Shown here in pieces: positions 31,847-37,796 of a stretch of DNA of 64,000 nt. The notes beneath the pieces are model-generated. The model was given only the letters and a program-made list of their open reading frames with translations. It had not been told where the DNA came from and made no database searches. The translations under genes and the position numbers were made by a program. Position 1 is the stretch's first letter. Each line of letters begins with the position of its first letter. The DNA lies in the NCBI RefSeq assembly GCF_022760835.1, contig NZ_JAKTNQ010000001.1:62566-126565 (forward strand). The letters run 5' to 3'. Source of the stretch: Thermus altitudinis (lineage in GTDB: Bacteria > Deinococcota > Deinococci > Deinococcales > Thermaceae).

Positions 31847-32007
31847 CCCCGCTCCTTTCCGGCCCAAGGGCCCTACCTTTGGCAGATTATATAGCCGGAG
31901 GAAGGGGTAAGAACCGGAAAAGAATAACCCTGAGGATGGCCGCTGGGGTTGCCAACGTGAAACCCTAGTCCTGGGGGTTTTGGGTGGCGAAGGCATAGGC
32001 GGAGCAC
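31847..32007. other. Intergenic region at the edge of the mercury/thiol island
   Basis: This 161-base gap holds the -10 box of the leftward gene (TATAAT, about 31884-31889) with only a weak TTCTTA upstream of it. I see no further gene, RNA or clear terminator for ccdA; a short CCCTAG...CTGGGGG pairing near 31962-31978 is marginal. Base composition becomes more AT-rich here, as it does in the genes that follow. Confidence 0.4.
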
Positions 32008-32751
32008 CTAGCGGGTGCGGATTAGGATTTGTCTGTAAAACCCGTAGCCTGTGGCTGCCGCCAGTAGTCCTAGCCCGATACCCATCCAGCGGGCCCCGGT
32101 AGGGGCCTGGGAGAGGAAGGCCAGCTGATAGCCGACCAAATAACCCCCGGCCAGGAGCAGGAGCAAAGTCCCTAAGGTCCCTAGGTACCTGCCTCCTTGA
32201 CCTAGGTGCCGGAGCACCCTCTCTTGGCCTAGCCCTACCAGCAGGCTTGCCGTGGTGAGCACCGCACCCATCCCCAGTCCGTAGGCCAGCAAGGCCAGGG
32301 CTCCGTCCACCGGACCTTGGGTAAGGGCGAAACCCACCACGGAAAGAAACACTGGCAAAGCGCATCCCAGGCTGGCCAAGCCATAGGCCAATCCAAAGCC
32401 ATAGAACTGCACGAACCTTTCCCCCTTAGAGGCTCGCAGCGCCAGGCTTGGCCGAGCTCCCTTGCCGAGGAGCGCCAGAAACCCCATTGCCAGTAGCCCT
32501 AGGCCTAGCCCGAGGTTCAGGTAGGGAAGGTAGCGCCCCACGAGTCCGCCCACCCATGTGAAGGCTAGGCCTAGGGTACCGAACGCGGTTAGGGTCCCTA
32601 GCGCGAGGGATAGCCCCAGCCTTAACCCGGCCTTGGCTCCCCCCCGATTTTGGGCCATGAAGCGCCCTAGTACCGCGGGCAACAGGGCGAAGCCACAGGG
32701 GTTAAGCGTGGCCAAGGCCCCAGCGACAAACGCGTAGAGCCACAGGCTCAT
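32008..32751 (-). CDS. ccdA: CcdA/DsbD-type membrane thiol-electron transporter
   Basis: The 247-residue protein has six to seven membrane helices. Both membrane cysteines of the family are present, in ATLNPCGFALLPAVLGRFM and LASLGCALPVFLSVV. CcdA moves reducing electrons from cytoplasmic thioredoxin to periplasmic thiol proteins such as TlpA-type thioredoxins or cytochrome c assembly factors. It overlaps the TlpA-like gene by 4 bases, so the two form a pair. As the last gene of the MerA unit it may keep exported mercury-binding thiols reduced; this is inference. Confidence 0.85.
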   Translation of the reverse strand: MSLWLYAFVAGALATLNPCGFALLPAVLGRFMAQNRGGAKAGLRLGLSLALGTLTAFGTLGLAFTWVGGLVGRYLPYLNLGLGLGLLAMGFLALLGKGARPSLALRASKGERFVQFYGFGLAYGLASLGCALPVFLSVVGFALTQGPVDGALALLAYGLGMGAVLTTASLLVGLGQERVLRHLGQGGRYLGTLGTLLLLLAGGYLVGYQLAFLSQAPTGARWMGIGLGLLAAATGYGFYRQILIRTR

Positions 32752-33275
32752 AGGAGCGCCGCCACGATGGTCTTCAGCACCGGCTCGGATACCCCTCCGC
32801 GCAGGCTCCTCACCAGCTTGCCGTTTTTGTCGTAGATGAAGGTTGAGGGCATTCCGGTAAGACGGAAGCGTTCTACAGCGACGCGGCCTTCAGGGTCCAG
32901 GTAGACGGGGTAGGCAATGCCGAACTGCTGGATAAGCTTAAGGGTTCCCTCCCTCAAGGACCCCACCGAGATGCCCACGACGGCCAGCCCTCGGTCCTTG
33001 TATTTCCAGGACAGCCGTACGAGGCCCGGTAGCTCGGACCAGCAACCCGGGCACCACTCTGCCATGAAGTTCACGATTAAGACCTTACCTCTGTACTGAG
33101 CGGGATCAAAGGCGCTGGCCATGCCCTGGATACCTGGAGCTAGGGTCGCCCCTCCGCCGGATGGGGGGCAGCAGGTGCGATCCGCTTGGAGAGGCGAAGC
33201 GGCGGGGAAAACAAAGGCTAGTGCCAGGGAAGCTAAAATGCCTAAAGTAGCCCACTTAGCGCTCAGGGGGTTCAC
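32748..33275 (-). CDS. TlpA-like exported thioredoxin
   Basis: The 175-residue protein has an N-terminal hydrophobic signal or anchor segment and a thioredoxin fold with the active site EWCPGCWSELPGL. VGISVGSLREGTLKLIQQFG, YPVYLDPEGRVAVERF and the cis-Pro region LTGMPSTFIYDKNGK follow. A Cys-Cys pair just after the signal (RTCCPPSGGG) could be lipidated or bind metal. GTG at 33275 is chosen because AGGAGG lies 5 bases upstream; an ATG 18 bases earlier includes that ribosome-binding site. It pairs with ccdA for periplasmic thiol reduction. Confidence 0.82.
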   Translation of the reverse strand: MNPLSAKWATLGILASLALAFVFPAASPLQADRTCCPPSGGGATLAPGIQGMASAFDPAQYRGKVLIVNFMAEWCPGCWSELPGLVRLSWKYKDRGLAVVGISVGSLREGTLKLIQQFGIAYPVYLDPEGRVAVERFRLTGMPSTFIYDKNGKLVRSLRGGVSEPVLKTIVAALL

Positions 33276-33435
33276 GCCGCTCCTCCTTGGCATACCGCTC
33301 GGGCTCCTTTAGGAAACTTTCCCGATATTGCTTGCAGCAGAAGTGGTAGGTTTTTCCTTGGTACTCAGTGTATACCTGCGAGCGTTCAGCGTTGATGGTA
33401 CGGCCGCATACGGGATCCCTCACAAACTGGGCCAT
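33256..33435 (-). CDS. YHS-domain metal-binding peptide, 59 residues
   Basis: This short gene encodes a complete YHS domain: RDPVCGRTINAERSQVYTEY, then KTYHFCCKQYRESFLKEPERYA. The DPVCG start and YHFCC core are hallmarks; the cysteines bind soft metals in YHS and TRASH-type domains found in copper and mercury proteins. TAGGAGGTAG precedes the ATG, and its end overlaps the TlpA-like gene by 20 bases. It lies in the unit with merA, supporting a mercury- or metal-chaperone role, though the metal is not proven. Confidence 0.8.
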   Translation of the reverse strand: MAQFVRDPVCGRTINAERSQVYTEYQGKTYHFCCKQYRESFLKEPERYAKEERREPPER

Positions 33436-33445
33436 GATCTACCTC

Positions 33446-33856
33446 CTAGCAGCACCCCGCAAAGCCGGGGTAGCGGATCCAAAGCCAAAGGAGAAGCTCC
33501 TCCAAATCGTCTATTGCCAAGGTAATATGGTCCTCCTGGCCCTCTAGGAAAAGGCGGGGGCAAGGCGCATCCGTGGATGTAGGCCTTAGGTTAAGCCTCA
33601 GGGGACGTCGTTGCTGGACTTCCCGCCACAGGGCTACCTTGGCTAGGCAGCGCGGGCAGCCAGGCCGATAGGAGAGTTCAGCCCGGGGGCCTACGGCGGC
33701 CACAGGGTTCTCTTCCAGGAGGCGGGCGCAGGTGGCATCCTCCACCGGATAGGGCTCGCTTTCGATGGTCACCCAGAGGGAAGGGCCCTGGGTCTTTGCT
33801 CCGCAAAGGGCGCAGCGCAGGGAAGGGGGGTGGGTTTTAACCGAGGCTGGGGTCAT
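33446..33856 (-). CDS. Eight-cysteine protein of the mer unit, 136 residues
   Basis: I recognise no named family. Eight cysteines are arranged as CALC near the N-terminus, a single Cys in DATCARLLEE, CPRC in the middle, PCPRL, and a terminal Cys-Cys pair (YPGFAGCC). The last resembles the C-terminal CC that MerA uses to hand over Hg(II). The ATG lies 4 bases after the merA stop. A hypothetical gene after merA is also reported in Thermus mer operons, from memory. A mercury or zinc carrier working with MerA is a reasonable guess, not a demonstrated role. Confidence 0.65.
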   Translation of the reverse strand: MTPASVKTHPPSLRCALCGAKTQGPSLWVTIESEPYPVEDATCARLLEENPVAAVGPRAELSYRPGCPRCLAKVALWREVQQRRPLRLNLRPTSTDAPCPRLFLEGQEDHITLAIDDLEELLLWLWIRYPGFAGCC

Positions 33857-33860
33857 GGCA

Positions 33861-35237
33861 TTAGGCACAGCAGGAAAGCATCCCCACCTCGGTGTCCAGG
33901 GCCTGGGCTACCAGGCGGATGCCTTCCGCCAGGGTCAGGTAGGGGTGGAAGGTGTCGATCAAGTCGCGGTAGTGGAGGCCGAACCTGACCGCCAGTACCG
34001 CTTCCTGCAGGGCATCGCCAGCCTCGGGAGCCAGGACGGAAAGCCCCAGCACCGTCCCCTCGGCGTCCACCACCAGCTTGAAGAGACCGCGGGGATCGTG
34101 CTGTACCAGGGCTTTGGGAAGGAGGTCCAGGGGAAGCCGGGATACTCGGACGTCCTGGCCGTGGAGGTGGCGGGCCTCCATCTCAGTGAGCCCCACAGTG
34201 GCCAGGGCAGGGTCCGTGAAGGTGACCCGGGGCACGGCCTTAAGCTCGAGGGCCTCCCTTCCCCCAAGGGCATTCCGTGCGGCCACGCGCCCGTACTGGG
34301 CCGCCACGTAGACGAACTGGGGTAGGCCCGCCACGTCGCCGGCGGCAAAGATGCGGGGGTTGGTGCTTCTAAGGTACTCGTCCACCAGGACCTCTCCCCG
34401 GGAGCCTAGCCCCACCCCGGCGGCCTCGAGGTTGAGCCCCTGGGTGCGGGGCTTGCGCCCAGTGGCCGCCAAGAGGCGCTGGGCCTGGTATGTTCGCCCC
34501 TGGGTGTGGACTGAGAACCCATCGCCCTGGCGTTCTACCCCCAGCACCTTGATCCCGGTTTGGATTTCCATCCCCTCGTCCTCCAGATAGCCCCGGAGCA
34601 GGCGGCTGAGCTCGGGATCCTCGGCGGGGAGGAGGTAGGGGGTGGCCTCCAGCACCGTTACCCGGGTACAAAGCCGGGCGTAGATCTGGGCGATCTCTAG
34701 CCCGATAGGGCCTCCACCGATGACCACCAGGCTTTCGGGATGGATATCTGGGAAGAGGGCTTCCAGGTACGTCCAGGGTTGGCTTTCGGCCAGGCCGGGG
34801 ATGGGAGGTAGGGTTGGACTCGCGCCGGTGGCCAACACATAGCCCTCGGCCTTGTAGGCCCCGCCGTTCACCTCCAGGGTTTCCTCATCTTGGAACCTGG
34901 CCTGGCCCTGGATCAGGGATACCCCTGCGGCCTGCAAAACGTCCGCATACTTTTCCTGGCGAAGCTCCTCCACAAGCCGATCCTTTTGTCGGATAATCGC
35001 GGGGAGCTCCGCCCGCACCGCCTGGGTGTGGATGCCCTGGAAGGGATGATGCTTGGCCTTGTGGAAGGCCTCGGCGGCACGCAACAGGGCTTTGGAGGGC
35101 ACGCATCCCACGTTGACGCAGGTCCCGCCCAGGGTCCCGCCCTCAACCACCGCCGCCTTGGCCCCCCTCGCGGCAGCCTCCAAGGCTGCGGCCACCCCGG
35201 CCGAGCCCGAGCCGACGATGATTAGATCGTACTTCAT
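33861..35237 (-). CDS. merA: Mercuric reductase
   Basis: The 458-residue flavoenzyme reduces Hg(II) to Hg(0) with NADPH. It has the FAD motif LIIVGSGSAGVAAALEAA, the redox-active GGTCVNVGCVPSK (Cys40, Cys45), the NAD(P) motif VVIGGGPIGLEIAQIYARL, FAAGDVAGLPQFVYVAAQYGR, and the diagnostic C-terminal Cys456-Cys457 (MLSCCA). The terminal pair separates MerA from dihydrolipoamide dehydrogenase. The N-terminal HMA domain found in many MerA proteins is missing, but a separate HMA-like gene overlaps its start by 4 bases. Expression is probably controlled by the MerR-type promoter at 35492. Confidence 0.92.
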   Translation of the reverse strand: MKYDLIIVGSGSAGVAAALEAAARGAKAAVVEGGTLGGTCVNVGCVPSKALLRAAEAFHKAKHHPFQGIHTQAVRAELPAIIRQKDRLVEELRQEKYADVLQAAGVSLIQGQARFQDEETLEVNGGAYKAEGYVLATGASPTLPPIPGLAESQPWTYLEALFPDIHPESLVVIGGGPIGLEIAQIYARLCTRVTVLEATPYLLPAEDPELSRLLRGYLEDEGMEIQTGIKVLGVERQGDGFSVHTQGRTYQAQRLLAATGRKPRTQGLNLEAAGVGLGSRGEVLVDEYLRSTNPRIFAAGDVAGLPQFVYVAAQYGRVAARNALGGREALELKAVPRVTFTDPALATVGLTEMEARHLHGQDVRVSRLPLDLLPKALVQHDPRGLFKLVVDAEGTVLGLSVLAPEAGDALQEAVLAVRFGLHYRDLIDTFHPYLTLAEGIRLVAQALDTEVGMLSCCA

Positions 35238-35485
35238 AGCTTCTCCTCCCCAAGGACCCGTGCGGGGTAACCCACAACCCCCAGGGCCTTTAGCCTTCCC
35301 TCGGGGAAGGCTTCCTTCACCCCTTTAGCCTCCTTGCGCAGGTAGGTCACCCTTACTTCTTCCCTTCCGGACACATACTTGGCAGGCCTTGGGCCAGCCC
35401 CTATGAGGGCACCCTCCACCGCTCGGTGACAATGGGCGCCCTGCATCTGGGAAACCTTGAGCGGGTAACGGCGCACGACCTTCAT
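35234..35485 (-). CDS. HMA/MerP-like small protein with a single cysteine
   Basis: The 83-residue protein follows the heavy-metal-associated pattern: MQGAHCHRAVEGALIGAG aligns with the GMxCxxCxxAVExAL loop and helix, followed by VSGREEVRVTYLRKEA and LKALGVVGYPARVL. Only the second metal cysteine is kept (Cys19); the first position is Gly16, and histidines flank Cys19 on both sides. It lacks a signal peptide. Its stop overlaps the merA start, so it may be a split and altered NmerA domain that passes Hg(II) to MerA. Assignment rests on pattern matching. Confidence 0.6.
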   Translation of the reverse strand: MKVVRRYPLKVSQMQGAHCHRAVEGALIGAGPRPAKYVSGREEVRVTYLRKEAKGVKEAFPEGRLKALGVVGYPARVLGEEKL

Positions 35486-35491
35486 ACTGCC

Positions 35492-35523
35492 AGGGTAAAC
35501 CTTGGAGTTAGCTCCAAAGTCAA
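35492..35523 (-). promoter_or_regulatory. MerR-type promoter/operator of the mer unit
   Basis: On the minus strand a -35 box TTGACT (35518-35523) and a -10 box TACCCT (35492-35497) are separated by 20 bases, too long for normal RNA polymerase. A dyad TTGGAG-N4-CTCCAA (35502-35517) lies inside the spacer. Long spacers with a central dyad are the hallmark of MerR-family activated promoters. A MerR-family gene lies nearby at 37319. Confidence 0.75.
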
Positions 35524-35606
35524 GCCCCAAAGGAAGTTAAGGGGTGTAAAGGAGTTTATAGCGGTTGTTCTTCCCCTGGCCTAGGTTGGAGGCCTGGAGG
35601 TGGCCA

Positions 35607-36110
35607 ATGAGGAAAAGGTACAAGGCCATACTGGGGATAATGGCGATCGGCTGGTCCATCCTAGCCCTGTCCCAGGCTGTAGACCAGGATGCAGCCTTTG
35701 CCCAAAGGCTTTGGCGGCTTCTGGCCGGGGCTTCTGGGGAGGATTACCGGCTTAGCTGGCACTACATCCCGGGGAAGCCCATGGGCTTCTACCAGGGCAC
35801 TGAGCCCCATGGAGCCTTACTCCGCACCTTCGTGAACAGCATCGCCTTCGATGCCATAAAAGCCAAGGTTGGGCAGTACCCGGTAGGCTCGGTCATCGTC
35901 AAGGACAACCACATGCCGGATGGGACATTGGATGGGATTACCGTTATGGTCAAGCGGGGCAAAGGGTACGATCCCGATCACGGGGACTGGTTCTGGGCCA
36001 AGTACACTCCCAAAGGGGAGGTGGAAGTGGCAGGAAAAGTTCCGATGTGCTCCTCCTGCCATGCCCGGGCCCGAGGCCAGGATTACGTGTTCAGCACAGC
36101 CATTCGCTAA
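35607..36110 (+). CDS. Cytochrome P460-family c-type cytochrome
   Basis: The 167-residue exported protein starts with an N-terminal hydrophobic segment (KRYKAILGIMAIGWSILALS). It ends with the heme c site CSSCH (148-152) and YVFSTAIR, and has the P460 core LSWHYIPGKPMGFYQGTEPHG and GSVIVKDNHMPDGTLDGITVM. Cytochromes P460 oxidise hydroxylamine or bind NO; cytochrome c'-beta proteins share the fold, so the reaction is open. The ATG follows GGAGGTGG. Its stop overlaps the convergent Crp/Fnr gene by 4 bases, which may indicate linked control. Confidence 0.8.
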   Translation: MRKRYKAILGIMAIGWSILALSQAVDQDAAFAQRLWRLLAGASGEDYRLSWHYIPGKPMGFYQGTEPHGALLRTFVNSIAFDAIKAKVGQYPVGSVIVKDNHMPDGTLDGITVMVKRGKGYDPDHGDWFWAKYTPKGEVEVAGKVPMCSSCHARARGQDYVFSTAIR

Positions 36111-36838
36111 AGGCCCTCCCACGTTTCCAGAAGGCTTTCTAGGCGGTCTGGGTACAGCACGTACCCAGACCCCTGTCTTTCCAAAACGCCTTCCGCGCGA
36201 AAGAGGCGGAAGGCCTGGGCTACGGTGACCCGGGTGACTCCGCAGAAGGTGCCCAGCTCCTCCTGGGAAAGGTCCAGATCCAGCAGGATGCTCCCGTTTT
36301 TCCCCAAGTGGCCAAAGCGGCGCCCCAGGTTCAGGAGAAGCCTGCCCACCCGTACGGGGGCAGGCAGGGCCCCTCGAGCTATTTCCTCCGTGAGCTGTCC
36401 GATCCTTTCCGCAAGAAGGGAGGCAAAGGCCAAGGCCACCTCAGGCAGGGTGCGGGCGATTTCCAGAAACTGCTCCCGGGAAACAGGACAGACCACCGCC
36501 TGGGGGCTCTGGACCAGGGCGGTGGTGGTCTGTGCGGGCTTTCCGGTTAGAAAGGATTCACCGAAGATATCCCCCTCGCCGAGCAGAGCCAAGGTTCGTT
36601 CTCCTTTGGTCGTGGGCAGGATGAGGCGCACCCGCCCCTCCATCAGGATGAAAAAGCCCTGGGCAGGGTCCCCTAGGAGGAAAATAGCCTCCCCCTTGCG
36701 ATAGCGTCTGGGAGGGCATATAGCCTCCATCTCGGCCATGGCTTCCGGTGATATACGCCGGTGCCAGGAGGCTTCGGGAAGAAAGAAGTGTTGGGGAGGG
36801 CCTCCCCTGGGGCGGAAAAGGGCTCGTAGCCAGTCCAT
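36107..36838 (-). CDS. Crp/Fnr-family transcriptional regulator
   Basis: The 243-residue protein has an N-terminal cyclic-nucleotide-binding-type barrel (YRKGEAIFLLGDPAQGFFILMEGRVRL, GEGDIFGESFLTG), a dimer helix and a C-terminal winged HTH (LSQEELGTFCGVTRVTVAQAFRLFRAEGVLE). No cysteine cluster for an FNR-type iron-sulfur centre is visible, so the signal is unknown. The gene is divergent from a DsrE-like pseudogene, and a perfect palindrome at 36872-36887 overlaps its promoter. Likely targets are this intergenic region and the neighbouring redox genes. Confidence 0.88.
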   Translation of the reverse strand: MDWLRALFRPRGGPPQHFFLPEASWHRRISPEAMAEMEAICPPRRYRKGEAIFLLGDPAQGFFILMEGRVRLILPTTKGERTLALLGEGDIFGESFLTGKPAQTTTALVQSPQAVVCPVSREQFLEIARTLPEVALAFASLLAERIGQLTEEIARGALPAPVRVGRLLLNLGRRFGHLGKNGSILLDLDLSQEELGTFCGVTRVTVAQAFRLFRAEGVLERQGSGYVLYPDRLESLLETWEGL

Positions 36839-36850
36839 CCGCTTACGGTC

Positions 36851-36887
36851 AGTATAGCCTGAAATCCGGCTTGTAAAACCTTTTACA
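36851..36887. promoter_or_regulatory. Crp/Fnr gene promoter with a 16-bp palindrome
   Basis: TATACT on the minus strand (36851-36856) is a good -10 box for the regulator gene. TGTAAAA-CC-TTTTACA (36872-36887) is a perfect palindrome overlying the -35 position and about 45 bases upstream of the divergent start. It is a likely binding site for a Crp/Fnr dimer, possibly the encoded one. Confidence 0.6.
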
Positions 36888-36926
36888 GCCAGTGCGCTGC
36901 TCCTAGCTCAGGCTAACCTACAGGTG

Positions 36927-37253
36927 ATGGGTATGCGCAAGGTAGCCATCCTGGTTCTGGCAGGCACGGAAACCCACGAGGGCCTGGGGCGACTTGTGAA
37001 CACCCTCATGCTGGCCCAGGAGCTTAAGTAAGCCGGGGATGAGGTGCGCCTCCTCTTTGACGGGGCGGGTACCCAAGAGCTTGCCGCCTTGGCTAGTCCT
37101 AGTCATAAGGCCCACGCCCTCTTTCTATCGGTGCGGAGCTGTATCCAAGGTGCCTGCGCCTACTGCGCTCAAGCCTTTGGGATGAAGGAGGCCCTAAAGG
37201 CCCTCGGGATTCCCTTTCTTGGCGAATACCGTACAGGGATCACCCCAGCCTGA
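36927..37253 (+). pseudogene. DsrE-family protein interrupted by TAA
   Basis: Read through, the 108-codon frame encodes a DsrE/DsrEFH-type sulfur-relay-like protein: MRKVAILVLAGTETHEGLGR, then LLFDGAGTQELAALA, SCIQGACAYCAQAFGMKEALKALGIPFL and GITPA. A TAA at 37029-37031 splits it inside the first helix-strand unit (LMLAQELK-stop-AGDEVRLLF). A GTG at 37044 could restart the larger C-terminal part, which keeps the CAYC motif. It is divergent from the Crp/Fnr gene. Both halves remain in frame and well conserved, so the stop looks recent. Confidence 0.7.
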
Positions 37254-37318
37254 GAATCCTCCTGCAAGAAGGGTATATCCTCGTTACCTTCTCGAACGCT
37301 GGGCCAGCCTAAACATGG

Positions 37319-37726
37319 TCACGTGGGGGTAGAGTCCAGGTAAACGCAGTGGTCGTGGCCTTCGCAGAGAGGGTCGGGGTGGGCCTCGGCCCACCTTAGC
37401 CGCTCGGTCAAGGCAGCGCGCAAAGCGGTAAGCTCGGCGATGCGCCTTTCCAGCAGGGACACCTTTTGGCGCAACACCCGGCGCACGTCGGCGCAAGGAG
37501 GGCGACCTTCCTCCATGACCCTCAGCATCGCACGGATCTCCTCCAAGGTCAGGCCCAAGGCCTGGGCCTGATTGATGAAGTTGAGGCGGCGGAGGGCCTC
37601 CTCCCCGTAAAGGCGGTGGCCTCCCTCGCTACGGGCCACGGGGTGGACCAAGCCTTTGCGCTCATAGAAGCGCAACGTGTCGGGGCTCGCCCCAACATGC
37701 CTAGCCAGCTGGCCGATGCGGTACAC
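37319..37726 (-). CDS. MerR-family heavy-metal regulator
   Basis: The 135-residue regulator has the MerR winged HTH (MYRIGQLARHVGASPDTLRFYERKGLVHPVARSEGGHRLYGEEALRRL), a long dimerisation helix, and cysteines in GRPPCADVRR and PLCEGHDHCVYLDS. This arrangement resembles CadR/ZntR/PbrR-type sensors more than classical MerR, so the metal is uncertain. The only promoter in this window with MerR geometry is at 35492, making it the obvious target. The GTG start follows TATTCT by a few bases, so the mRNA is probably leaderless. Confidence 0.88.
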   Translation of the reverse strand: MYRIGQLARHVGASPDTLRFYERKGLVHPVARSEGGHRLYGEEALRRLNFINQAQALGLTLEEIRAMLRVMEEGRPPCADVRRVLRQKVSLLERRIAELTALRAALTERLRWAEAHPDPLCEGHDHCVYLDSTPT

Positions 37727-37783
37727 ACATCAGAATAGAGGGGGTTTGGTTCCGGGGCCAGCCAGTTGGGGGGTTCAGGTGGC

Positions 37784-37789
37784 TATACT
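37784..37789 (+). promoter_or_regulatory. -10 box of the pseudokinase gene
   Basis: TATACT lies 7 bases upstream of the ATG at 37797, leaving no room for a ribosome-binding site, so the transcript should be leaderless. No good -35 hexamer is seen. Confidence 0.5.
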
Positions 37790-37796
37790 TGGGGGG

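Noticed and set aside
31847-32365. A long N-terminal extension of the 122-residue hypothetical protein
   Set aside because: The extension crosses a TATAAT promoter box and has no conserved look. A ribosome-binding site directly precedes ATG 31846.
36918-37115. A 65-codon minus-strand frame opposite the interrupted DsrE-like gene
   Set aside because: The plus-strand frame continues with family motifs on both sides of the stop codon, so the antisense frame is a shadow.
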